From an uncultured Prevotellaceae bacterium (GTDB taxonomy: Bacteria; Bacteroidota; Bacteroidia; Bacteroidales; Muribaculaceae): 46,419 nt of DNA. Under the pieces are notes generated by a model, which saw only the letters and a list, made by a program, of their open reading frames with translations, was not told where the DNA came from and did no database searches. Position numbers and translations under genes: made by a program. Where the stretch lies: the NCBI GenBank assembly GCA_900320055.1, contig ONQS01000035.1:1-46419 (forward strand). The letters are read 5' to 3'. Position 1 is the first letter of the stretch, and each line of letters opens with the position of its first letter. Below are positions 40,825 through 46,419 of the stretch, piece after piece.

Positions 40825-41955
40825 ATGAAAAGTTTTACAACCAAACTTTCGCCAGAGCGTCAGGTAATCTTCTGCTCCTACGTTGACCATGTCACCGCAA
40901 AAGGTGCAGGTTCTTATGACCGCACGATTGGCTATGTGTTCTCATTCCTCTGCGAGGTTGAGGACATCACCAAGAAGGGCTACAACGATTACCGCAAGAA
41001 GCACGCTGCGGAAATCATCCAATACAAACAAGGCGATGCGATACAGGACTTCATGGCTTATTGCGGTGTTCAGATTGGCAGCATACGCAAAAAGGTGAAG
41101 CCTAAAGCGCTTGACAAGCGTGTCACACTTGACAAGAAAGCGCAGGAAATCCTTAACGGTTTCGCGATCTGGATTGTCAAGGAGAATGCCTATACACCCA
41201 ACACAGTCAGAGGTTACCTCGTTGGTGCTAAGGATTTCCTTACATACACCACAACCGTCACCACCGAGACGGCACAGCGTTATAAAGCCTCACTTGAGGA
41301 GTTGAACCGTGCCCCTCGCACGATCAACAATAGACTGAATGCCGTTGACTGCCTCGCCCGGTATTTGGGCAAGCAAATCAAGATTAAGCGTCTGAAGATA
41401 CCGAGGACGTTGAGCCTTGAGAATGTGCCCACCGAGCGAGAGGTGGCCAAGTTACTTGAATACTGCAAGGAGCACAGCGAAAAGGTATATATCTGGATCA
41501 GGTTACTGTCAACGACTGGTGCCCGCATCCATGAGTTCCTTATGTTCACTTACGAGATGGTTGCTGCTGGCCATGTTGACCTCAAGGGAAAAGGCAACAA
41601 GGTAAGACGTTTCTTCTTTTCCCCAAAGGTCCAGCAGGAGTGCGCCGAATATGCGGAAAAGCATGACCTCAGCGGCATTATTGCATCCAACAGGTCTGGG
41701 GGTATGTGCTCTACGAGAGGTGTTGCCCAGCAGTTGCGTGCCATGGCAGCGAAAGCCGGTGTCCCTGTTGAGAAATGCCATCCTCATGCCTTCCGTCACT
41801 TCTTCGCCAAGATGTATCTCAAGCGGAGCAAGACCAAGGACGTGACGGAGCTGGCCGAGCTGCTCGGTCACTCTGGCCTCAACACTACGATGATCTACAT
41901 CAAGCGCAGCCAGCAGGAGCAGCAGAAATCGTTTAACAAAAATGTTGACTGGTAA
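40825..41955 (+). CDS. Tyrosine recombinase (phage integrase family)
   Basis: This 376-residue site-specific recombinase has an N-terminal SAM-like core-binding domain (YTPNTVRGYLVGAKDFLTYT, about 125-205). The catalytic domain has Arg I in STTGARIHEF (about residue 234), the lysine region KGKGNKVRR, HxxR in HPHAFRHFFAKM (about 319-322), LGHSGLNTT and the nucleophile Tyr in MIYIKRS (about 357). All catalytic residues are present. Unlike most integrases it sits inside the early operon, far from the presumed left edge. It overlaps the methylase-like gene by one base. It could integrate the element, resolve dimers or invert DNA. Confidence 0.92.
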   Translation: MKSFTTKLSPERQVIFCSYVDHVTAKGAGSYDRTIGYVFSFLCEVEDITKKGYNDYRKKHAAEIIQYKQGDAIQDFMAYCGVQIGSIRKKVKPKALDKRVTLDKKAQEILNGFAIWIVKENAYTPNTVRGYLVGAKDFLTYTTTVTTETAQRYKASLEELNRAPRTINNRLNAVDCLARYLGKQIKIKRLKIPRTLSLENVPTEREVAKLLEYCKEHSEKVYIWIRLLSTTGARIHEFLMFTYEMVAAGHVDLKGKGNKVRRFFFSPKVQQECAEYAEKHDLSGIIASNRSGGMCSTRGVAQQLRAMAAKAGVPVEKCHPHAFRHFFAKMYLKRSKTKDVTELAELLGHSGLNTTMIYIKRSQQEQQKSFNKNVDW

Positions 41956-42764
41956 TGAAAAAGATAATTGACAGCCTCGGCAGCTACTCCTACAGCAAGG
42001 GCCGTGATTTCTCACTTGTCTTTGAGGATTTGCTTGACTGGCTCATTGCTACCTTTGACGTGGCGAATGTAATCGTGCACAAACTGGACTACTCTGCCAT
42101 CTTCGAGGAACGCAAGGAAGATAACCCCGTGTTCTTTGAGGTGCTTGTCCGATGGGCGCAGATGACTGAGGCTGGTGTGAACAAAGAAGGCTCTTTTGAT
42201 TTCTTCGGCACCATGTATGAGGAAGTCGTAAAAGGGAAGTTCAAATCATCTGCCATGGGTCAGTTTTTCACCCCTCTACCTCTTTGCAAGATGATGGGTG
42301 AAATGGTACTCAATACGCACGACGTTACAATCAATGACTGCGCCTGCGGTAGCGGTCGCACACTCCTCGGCCACTGGGCCGTCACCGACAAAACGAAATT
42401 CCACTACTACGTTGGTGAAGACCTCGACCCTGTGTGTGTGAAGATGTGCACCTTGAATTTTATGATGAACGGCATGATGGGCCTGGTAGTCCACCATGAC
42501 GCACTTGCACAGGATTTCCTCGGTGCCTATGAGGTGAATGAAATCAAATGGCCATTTCCAAATCCAGCGTGCAGCATCCGCAAGCTGGACGAGGCGCAAT
42601 ACAAATCACGCATCCAATGGCTTGTTGCCCGAGCAAAGGGTAAGAGCATAAAGCAGAAGTGCGAGTTTGTTATGCAGCCTAATGTTCCAGAGGATGAGGA
42701 ACTGAGCGCACCCGTGCCTCGTGTTCCTAAGCAGCTGTCGCTATTCAATCTTGATGAACTATGA
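41955..42764 (+). CDS. N6-adenine methyltransferase-like protein lacking motif IV
   Basis: This 269-residue protein resembles the HsdM-like N-6 DNA methylase core. It has MYEEVVKGKFKSSAMGQFFT (the QFFTP signature) near residue 77, SAM-binding motif I in NDCACGSGRTLLGHW near 127 and GEDLDPVCVKMCTLNFMMNG near 153. At the place of the catalytic (N/D)PP(Y/F) motif the sequence reads HHDALAQDFLGAY and NEIKWPFPNPACS. No NPPF is visible, so activity is doubtful. It may be a SAM-binding decoy or antirestriction protein. It overlaps the next gene by 4 nt. Confidence 0.75.
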   Translation: MKKIIDSLGSYSYSKGRDFSLVFEDLLDWLIATFDVANVIVHKLDYSAIFEERKEDNPVFFEVLVRWAQMTEAGVNKEGSFDFFGTMYEEVVKGKFKSSAMGQFFTPLPLCKMMGEMVLNTHDVTINDCACGSGRTLLGHWAVTDKTKFHYYVGEDLDPVCVKMCTLNFMMNGMMGLVVHHDALAQDFLGAYEVNEIKWPFPNPACSIRKLDEAQYKSRIQWLVARAKGKSIKQKCEFVMQPNVPEDEELSAPVPRVPKQLSLFNLDEL

Positions 42765-43435
42765 AGAAGCGCAAAAGATGGACACAAGCCGAGGATGACT
42801 ACCTACGCAAGATATACCCAGAGAGGTCTAACGAGGAAGTCGCCATGTGGCTGCACCGCTCCAAACGTGCTGTCATGGCTCATGCCTACATCCTCGGCGT
42901 CCACAAGTCGCCCGAGTTCGCCGACAAGCAGAAGCGCAAAGGGCAGTTCAAGAAAGGCCAAACGCCACACAACAAAGGCAAAAGCCGCAAATACTGGGCT
43001 TCACCAGAAGCCGAGGAACTGATGGCAAAAGGGCAATTCAAGCCTGGGCAGGTGCGTGATGATAACCCCAACGGGAGGAAGAACAAACCCATCGGTCACG
43101 AGAAGGTCTATGCCGACGGCTATGTGTGGATCATCACCGAGCACGGCCGAAAGCAGAAGCACCGCTGGGTGTGGGAACAGGCCCATGGGCCCATTCCGCC
43201 CGACCACTGCGTGAAGTTCCGTGACGGCAACCGGCAGAACTGCGCCCTCGACAACCTGTACTTGGTCAGCCGTGCCGACCATGCCAGGGAGACAAGGGCT
43301 GCACTCTCACCCGAGCAGAAGAAAGAGATCATGAGGAAGGTGCACGATGGTCGCCGTGCGAGCATACGCCGCGACAAGCTGCGCCTCAAATGGGGCCTCG
43401 AGCCCGAAGGAAAACTTATCAAACGAATAAAATAG
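42761..43435 (+). CDS. HNH endonuclease with N-terminal SANT/Myb-like part
   Basis: This 224-residue protein starts with a Myb/SANT-like helix triple (RWTQAEDDYLRKIYPERSNE, EVAMWLHRSKRAVMAHAYIL). A basic repeat-like linker (KRKGQFKKGQTPHNKGKSRK) follows. The HNH core is KHRWVWEQAHGPIPPDHCVK, then FRDGNRQNCALDNLYLVSR. This is the typical phage homing endonuclease layout (also used in HNH_3 proteins). The two HNH genes of the element are of different subtypes. It follows the methylase-like gene with a 4-nt overlap, so it could also serve as a nuclease partner to it. Confidence 0.85.
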   Translation: MKKRKRWTQAEDDYLRKIYPERSNEEVAMWLHRSKRAVMAHAYILGVHKSPEFADKQKRKGQFKKGQTPHNKGKSRKYWASPEAEELMAKGQFKPGQVRDDNPNGRKNKPIGHEKVYADGYVWIITEHGRKQKHRWVWEQAHGPIPPDHCVKFRDGNRQNCALDNLYLVSRADHARETRAALSPEQKKEIMRKVHDGRRASIRRDKLRLKWGLEPEGKLIKRIK

Positions 43436-43442
43436 AACCGAC

Positions 43443-43826
43443 ATGAGTTTATTAGACTTTTTCAGACGAAAGAATTACGCCTCGCCGTACTATGGCGGCA
43501 AGGGCGCATTATTTGAGGGCTCTGCAGTCCCGTTTAGGCCAGAGCCAGAGACAGAAAAGCCCAAGGAGCCGGCGACAATCGAAACACCCGCTCCAGTACG
43601 TTTCACCCCCACGAGCGCAGCCCCCGGCTGGGAGCAGCGACGCTTTGTACTGGCATGTAAGATTGCGCTCCAGGAACGCCGCAGCGTTGTGCTCGGCAAA
43701 CTCAAGGCAACCGACATGCAGATAGCCGCGAAGGCCCGTTGCCTTTCCGATGCGATTATCAAAGAACTACAAACCCATCAATTCAAGAGTGACGATGACG
43801 AAGGACGAACTGAGAATGCTGAGTGA
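43443..43826 (+). CDS. Unknown protein
   Basis: This 127-residue protein has a Pro/Glu-rich middle (PEPETEKPKEPATIETPAPV) and a helical basic C-terminal half (RRFVLACKIALQERRSVVLG, KAKATDMQIAAKARCLSDAI). It overlaps the next small membrane protein gene by 32 nt. No family is recognised. Confidence 0.6.
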   Translation: MSLLDFFRRKNYASPYYGGKGALFEGSAVPFRPEPETEKPKEPATIETPAPVRFTPTSAAPGWEQRRFVLACKIALQERRSVVLGKLKATDMQIAAKARCLSDAIIKELQTHQFKSDDDEGRTENAE

Positions 43827-43971
43827 GGGCGACCCGACGCCCGACATCGAGAGGGAAGCCCGTGCCGTGGTGTTCTTCTTTCTTGTGGTCTTGTGTGCCA
43901 TCCTGGTATGCGTCCTGACCATGGGACTGTGCTACGGAGCGTATGAACTTGTGATGTGGTTGATAGCATAG
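43795..43971 (+). CDS. Small single-span membrane protein
   Basis: This 58-residue protein has an acidic N-terminus (MTKDELRMLSEGDPTPDIER). One strongly hydrophobic helix follows (VFFFLVVLCAILVCVLTMGL), with a short continuation to the end. The start ATG at 43795 lies in the end of the preceding gene. The next gene begins 2 nt after its stop. The function is unknown; its size resembles phage membrane-active or exclusion proteins. Confidence 0.6.
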   Translation: MTKDELRMLSEGDPTPDIEREARAVVFFFLVVLCAILVCVLTMGLCYGAYELVMWLIA

Positions 43972-43973
43972 TC

Positions 43974-44261
43974 ATGGCAGGTTACATCTATGCGGTCATC
44001 AAGGGTGAGAAAGCCCTGGAAAAATATTGCGAGAAGCGGTGGGGTGAGAGACCTCGTTTCATGGAGAGTTTTGCCCACATCAATGAAGTGACCATTGAGC
44101 GCATCGAGGAGATGTCGCCAACCGATGACGGGTATAAGCAGTATTTCATCCTGTACATGGTTGACCCGAAACATGAGAGTCTATTGACAAGTTTCAGCAG
44201 AATAAGATCACAGGTGCATGAGGCTATCAGAACTGGTACGGCTCGCTTGCTCGCTTCGTGA
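43974..44261 (+). CDS. Unknown protein
   Basis: This 95-residue protein starts MAGYIYAVIKGEKALEKYCE and has a core EEMSPTDDGYKQYFILYMVD. It seems a mixed alpha/beta fold. It is preceded by the small membrane protein (2 nt gap) and overlaps the next gene by 44 nt. No family is recognised. Confidence 0.6.
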   Translation: MAGYIYAVIKGEKALEKYCEKRWGERPRFMESFAHINEVTIERIEEMSPTDDGYKQYFILYMVDPKHESLLTSFSRIRSQVHEAIRTGTARLLAS

Positions 44262-44418
44262 GCAGAACGAGATGGAGAATGACCCCGACGTGCTCATTAT
44301 GGGTGGCAACGGGGTATTGTATGACTTCGAGGTGGGGTATGTGCCTGAGCAGTTCGACGGCTTCGACACCGCTTACCCCGCCTGCATAAAACTTGTGGCG
44401 CATGAAGCCGACGAATAG
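44218..44418 (+). CDS. Small unknown phage-type protein
   Basis: This 66-residue acidic protein (MRLSELVRLACSLREQNEME, then NDPDVLIMGGNGVLYDFEVG) resembles the common phage proteins in which an LxxLLxxxxDPDxxV motif is followed by beta strands. The name and function are unknown. It overlaps genes on both sides. Confidence 0.55.
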   Translation: MRLSELVRLACSLREQNEMENDPDVLIMGGNGVLYDFEVGYVPEQFDGFDTAYPACIKLVAHEADE

Positions 44419-44569
44419 CCATCGCTACGAAGTCGGCCAGCCGGTCCTGTTCAATGGCCGAACCGTGACGATCGAGAAACGGGGCATCAACATCAACAAG
44501 TGGCCAGTGTACCAGGTGGACGGTACATGGGTGCATGAGAAGGAACTCACCCCACCTCCGCCAATTTGA
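44402..44569 (+). CDS. Small unknown protein (55 residues)
   Basis: The frame from ATG 44402 to TGA 44569 encodes a beta-type small protein (RYEVGQPVLFNGRTVTIEKR, then WPVYQVDGTWVHEKELTPPP). It looks like a compact SH3-like barrel (GQPV, TVTIEKRG, YQVDGTWV). The start overlaps the previous gene by 17 nt. Its stop lies directly before promoter-leader module copy 3. Confidence 0.6.
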   Translation: MKPTNSHRYEVGQPVLFNGRTVTIEKRGININKWPVYQVDGTWVHEKELTPPPPI

Positions 44570-44686
44570 GTTAAAAAGCGTTGGTGGGGTACTTTTTCGG
44601 CGGGTTTCGTTGCCCGTTATCCGCCGAAAATGACTAACTTTACGGTAGTTAATTTTATAAGTCAAACATTTAATTTTTCAACGGAA
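44570..44686 (+). promoter_or_regulatory. Promoter-leader module copy 3
   Basis: GTTAAAAAGCGTTGGTGGGG (44570-44589), inverted repeat CGGCGG/CCGCCG (44598-44626), -7-like TAACTTTA (44635-44642), leader AAGTCAAACATTTAATT (44659-44675), then ATG 44687. The GTTGGTG to -7 distance is 55 nt. Confidence 0.7.
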
Positions 44687-45019
44687 ATGACAACCAAAGA
44701 ACTGCTTGCCCTGCCCAGGGCGAACCAATCCAGTGAACTTAAAAAGTGGGTCTCGGTGCTCATCGTGCCAACCGAGCAAGTGTTTGAGGACACGCCTTTC
44801 CGCGTCATGGCCTTCATCGGCTGTGTGTGCGAGAACGGGCGCAACGTCCCCAGGAACGTCATCACCACGGGCGACATCCTCAACTGGGAACATGGCACTG
44901 ACCGTCTCTTGATGGACATGGATGCCGAGACCAACTGCGTGATGGTGTACAAGCCTGGTTACAGGATACAGGTTTACGGAGGCGGTGGCAGCACCTTCGC
45001 CAAGGTTGTCAAACCCTAA
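44687..45019 (+). CDS. Unknown protein behind module copy 3
   Basis: This 110-residue protein (MTTKELLALPRANQSSELKK) has a beta-rich core (EDTPFRVMAFIGCVCENGRN, ETNCVMVYKPGYRIQVYGGG). No family is recognised. It stands behind the third promoter module, as the DUF1071 and MutS/ParB genes do behind the first two, so the three are likely co-regulated. An upstream in-frame TTG lies in the module and is not used as start. Confidence 0.6.
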   Translation: MTTKELLALPRANQSSELKKWVSVLIVPTEQVFEDTPFRVMAFIGCVCENGRNVPRNVITTGDILNWEHGTDRLLMDMDAETNCVMVYKPGYRIQVYGGGGSTFAKVVKP

Positions 45020-45031
45020 CACTACGAGACT

Positions 45032-45289
45032 ATGATTATGAAGGAATTCAACAGCCACGATGCAAAACTGATTGAGCTTGGCGCTTTGCGTGCTCGCATC
45101 GTCACCCGCGACGGACGCCCGGCCAGGATCGTGAGCTGGAACGCTAAAGGCAGCCACCCCATCGTGGCCCTTGTGGATCTGGGCCCGCTCGAGAAAGCCC
45201 ACCAGTACACGATTGAAGGAAAGACCGACAGCCGCGACAACGTAAAAACCAACAGCGACCTGCTCATTGAGGAAGGAGGTGAGGAATGA
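45032..45289 (+). CDS. Small unknown beta-barrel-like protein
   Basis: This 85-residue protein has an SH3-like pattern (NSHDAKLIELGALRARIVTR, DGRPARIVSWNAKGSHPIVA). It ends EEGGEE, which is encoded by a strong Shine-Dalgarno cassette (GAAGGAGGTGAGGAATGA) that starts the next gene. A second ATG (45038) is an alternative start. No family is recognised. Confidence 0.55.
   Translation: MIMKEFNSHDAKLIELGALRARIVTRDGRPARIVSWNAKGSHPIVALVDLGPLEKAHQYTIEGKTDSRDNVKTNSDLLIEEGGEE
45268..45289 (+). repeat. Shine-Dalgarno/stop-start cassette, copy 1
   Basis: GAGGAAGGAGGTGAGGAATG contains AAGGAGG 6-7 nt before an ATG that overlaps a TGA stop. The second copy lies at 45459-45477. Such strong sites are unusual in Bacteroidota. 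Confidence 0.6.
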
Positions 45290-45477
45290 AGGTGAGATTT
45301 CATAGTCTGCTACGCTATATGGACAAGCGAATGTGGAAGGTAACCCTTCTCCCTACAGTAGAGATTGGCAGAAGGCAAGCGTCTTATGCAACTGACAGGT
45401 GTAATTGGGTAGAATTCACTTGGCTCTTCTGGACCATAATTGTTGAATTTGGCTTTAAGGAAGGAGGTGAGGAATGA
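45286..45477 (+). CDS. Small unknown protein
   Basis: This 63-residue protein (MKVRFHSLLRYMDKRMWKVT) is rich in Trp and basic residues. It overlaps the previous gene by 4 nt (ATGA) and ends with the same GGEE residues. The repeated Shine-Dalgarno cassette at its 3' end starts the next gene. No family is recognised. Confidence 0.5.
   Translation: MKVRFHSLLRYMDKRMWKVTLLPTVEIGRRQASYATDRCNWVEFTWLFWTIIVEFGFKEGGEE
45459..45477 (+). repeat. Shine-Dalgarno/stop-start cassette, copy 2
   Basis: AGGAAGGAGGTGAGGAATGA repeats the copy-1 sequence and again places AAGGAGG before an ATGA overlap. Confidence 0.6.
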
Positions 45478-45644
45478 GCAAGCCGTATCGCAAGTGGAAA
45501 GTCACCATCAAGGAAGTGTTCAGTGAACTTCCCATACACACCGAGTTGCACGGTCCTTTCGACCTCGACGACGTGAAAGACCACTTCGGGCTTGAAGAGC
45601 CTGACGTGGAATGGTACAAAATCGAAGAAATCAAAAACGAATAG
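45474..45644 (+). CDS. Small unknown protein (56 residues)
   Basis: The frame from ATG 45474 to TAG 45644 encodes a charged protein (MSKPYRKWKVTIKEVFSELP, then FDLDDVKDHFGLEEPDVEWY). It starts in the second Shine-Dalgarno cassette with an ATGA overlap. The next gene begins 2 nt after its stop. No family is recognised. Confidence 0.6.
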   Translation: MSKPYRKWKVTIKEVFSELPIHTELHGPFDLDDVKDHFGLEEPDVEWYKIEEIKNE

Positions 45645-45646
45645 CA

Positions 45647-45991
45647 ATGAAAACAAAACGGATGTACATAGCAACGCCGATTAACGGCAGACACGATGCA
45701 GTTGACATCAACGAGAAACTCGCATTGGCAGAGAAGCGCATCGGCGTCCTCAAGCAAGTCCTCGGCGATGACCCCGACTTCAAGGACTATGAACTGTTCA
45801 GCACGTTCGACCTGCCGCACGACCCGCAGGACTACAGCGAGGCACGGCGCATGGGCGACTGCATCACCGCAGTGATGAACTGCGACGCCATCTACCTCGA
45901 CCACGGCTGGCTCCAGTCGAAGGGGTGCAACCTGGAATACCGGGCTGCGAAGATCTACGGCAAGGAAATCTTTGAATTTGACAAGCTGTAG
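45647..45991 (+). CDS. DUF4406/nucleoside deoxyribosyltransferase-like protein
   Basis: This 114-residue protein belongs to the nucleoside 2-deoxyribosyltransferase-like fold. It has a RMYIATPINGRHDAVDINEK start, ARRMGDCITAVMNCDAIYLD near residue 68 and HGWLQSKGCNLEYRAAKIYG near 88. This matches the DUF4406 proteins found in many phages. A nucleotide-metabolism role (base exchange or nucleotide sensing) is known for the fold but unproven here. It starts 2 nt after the previous stop. Confidence 0.75.
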   Translation: MKTKRMYIATPINGRHDAVDINEKLALAEKRIGVLKQVLGDDPDFKDYELFSTFDLPHDPQDYSEARRMGDCITAVMNCDAIYLDHGWLQSKGCNLEYRAAKIYGKEIFEFDKL

Positions 45992-45994
45992 CCG

Positions 45995-46279
45995 ATGGAT
46001 GAGGAAATGGAAGGTCTGCGGGAGCAGCTGTGCCAAACCATAGAAGTCCTCTACGAAGACCAGTACGCGCTAATCATCATCGGCGAGACCGAGCAGGATG
46101 ACGAGAACACCAACTTCCGCATAGGCGGGACTTCCGTCATGCCCGACGGTGGCTCGGCCATCCTCCTTGCCAACATCATCAGCGCCGCCATGGAGAAGAA
46201 CTCAGAACTGCGTGACATCATCCGCTTGGCGATGATGGTTTACGATGAAGATAACCCTAACCCAATCCACTTGAACTGA
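45995..46279 (+). CDS. Unknown acidic protein
   Basis: This 94-residue acidic protein (MDEEMEGLREQLCQTIEVLY) has a beta-hairpin-like middle (QYALIIIGETEQDDENTNFR) and a helical end (SAILLANIISAAMEKNSELR). No family is recognised. It lies 3 nt after the preceding gene and 1 nt before the next. Confidence 0.55.
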   Translation: MDEEMEGLREQLCQTIEVLYEDQYALIIIGETEQDDENTNFRIGGTSVMPDGGSAILLANIISAAMEKNSELRDIIRLAMMVYDEDNPNPIHLN

Positions 46280-46280
46280 C

Positions 46281-46419
46281 ATGAAGTGCTGCTATTGCCA
46301 CAGGGATCTGCCGATTGAGGCGTTCCCGCTCAAGTACGGACATGTGCGCTACAAGTCCTGCCGTGAGTGTTACGCCCTTGGCCACTCCTGCCTTCGCCCA
46401 GAGCCGAAGCCGAAGCGCC
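46281..46419 (+). CDS. Small zinc-finger-like protein, 3' truncated by window end
   Basis: The frame from ATG 46281 stays open to the window edge (46 codons). It has CCYCHRDLPIEAFPL near residue 3 and SCRECYALGHSC near 26, a probable zinc ribbon of two Cys pairs. Similar small Cys-rich proteins in phages bind DNA or other proteins. The C-terminus is outside the window. Confidence 0.55.
   Translation, partial: MKCCYCHRDLPIEAFPLKYGHVRYKSCRECYALGHSCLRPEPKPKR

Noticed and set aside
42761-43435. HNH gene as part of a type II restriction system with the methylase-like gene
   Set aside because: The HNH layout is of the homing type and the methylase-like protein lacks its catalytic motif, so a working restriction-modification pair is not supported.

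Overview
The window comes from a gut- or rumen-type Bacteroidales genome (Prevotellaceae/Muribaculaceae-like) carrying a prophage-like element. Evidence for the host: Bacteroidota promoters (TAnnTTTG -7 boxes, often with TTTG/TTG 19-20 nt upstream), few Shine-Dalgarno sites, secreted proteins with dockerin-type repeats, a BspA-like leucine-rich-repeat protein, a C10 (streptopain-type) protease and a 30-residue AURKAIP1/COX24-type ribosomal protein. The assignment is inference from gene content; no search was run.

Host part (1 to about 26.4 kb). On the minus strand lie ornithine/proline catabolism (rocD, and a 5'-end pruA fragment that carries an internal deletion plus frameshift), an RNase E/G, the COX24-type small protein and an HU protein. 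On the plus strand follow an iron-sulfur assembly factor (MIP18 family), LpxH-like hydrolase, ispD and recG, then a beta-helix protein with an N-terminal dockerin repeat, a membrane protein and an M23/LysM protein. Next come a secreted minus-strand protein, a C10 protease with dockerins, two tandem deoxynucleoside kinases, a flavin reductase, glyA, a BspA-like dockerin protein, a small frameshifted gene, fabG, another dockerin protein and a DUF695 protein. Heptamer-like ACTAAAA/ACTAACA leader repeats precede three of these genes, always in the sense orientation.

Element part (about 26.4 kb to the end). A minus-strand SmpA-like secreted protein and an XRE repressor diverge from a long plus-strand early operon: DUF1071 annealing protein, PD-(D/E)XK nuclease, SSB, NinB-like protein, HNH endonuclease, DEAD helicase, DUF1064 nuclease, replication protein, MutS-domain-I/ParB, tyrosine recombinase, N6-methyltransferase-like protein, a second HNH protein and many small overlapping genes. 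No structural genes are seen, so the right end lies outside the window.

Most unusual content. (1) Two gene-free stretches, 28.43-28.92 kb and 33.1-34.53 kb, are packed with perfect stems, GNRA and UUCG tetraloops and tRNA-like cloverleaves. The second looks like a large multi-domain noncoding RNA comparable in style to the phage-borne GOLLD and ROOL classes, but I cannot assign it to a family. (2) A promoter-leader module occurs three times with exactly constant internal spacing (GTTAAA, 10 nt, GTTGGTG, 55 nt, TAnCTTTA, 24-26 nt, AAGTCAAACATTTAATT, ATG). Its leader part occurs three more times, once inside the MutS/ParB reading frame. (3) Three 21-bp direct repeats sit at the presumed left edge of the element. 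All functional statements about the RNAs and the module are inference from sequence pattern.
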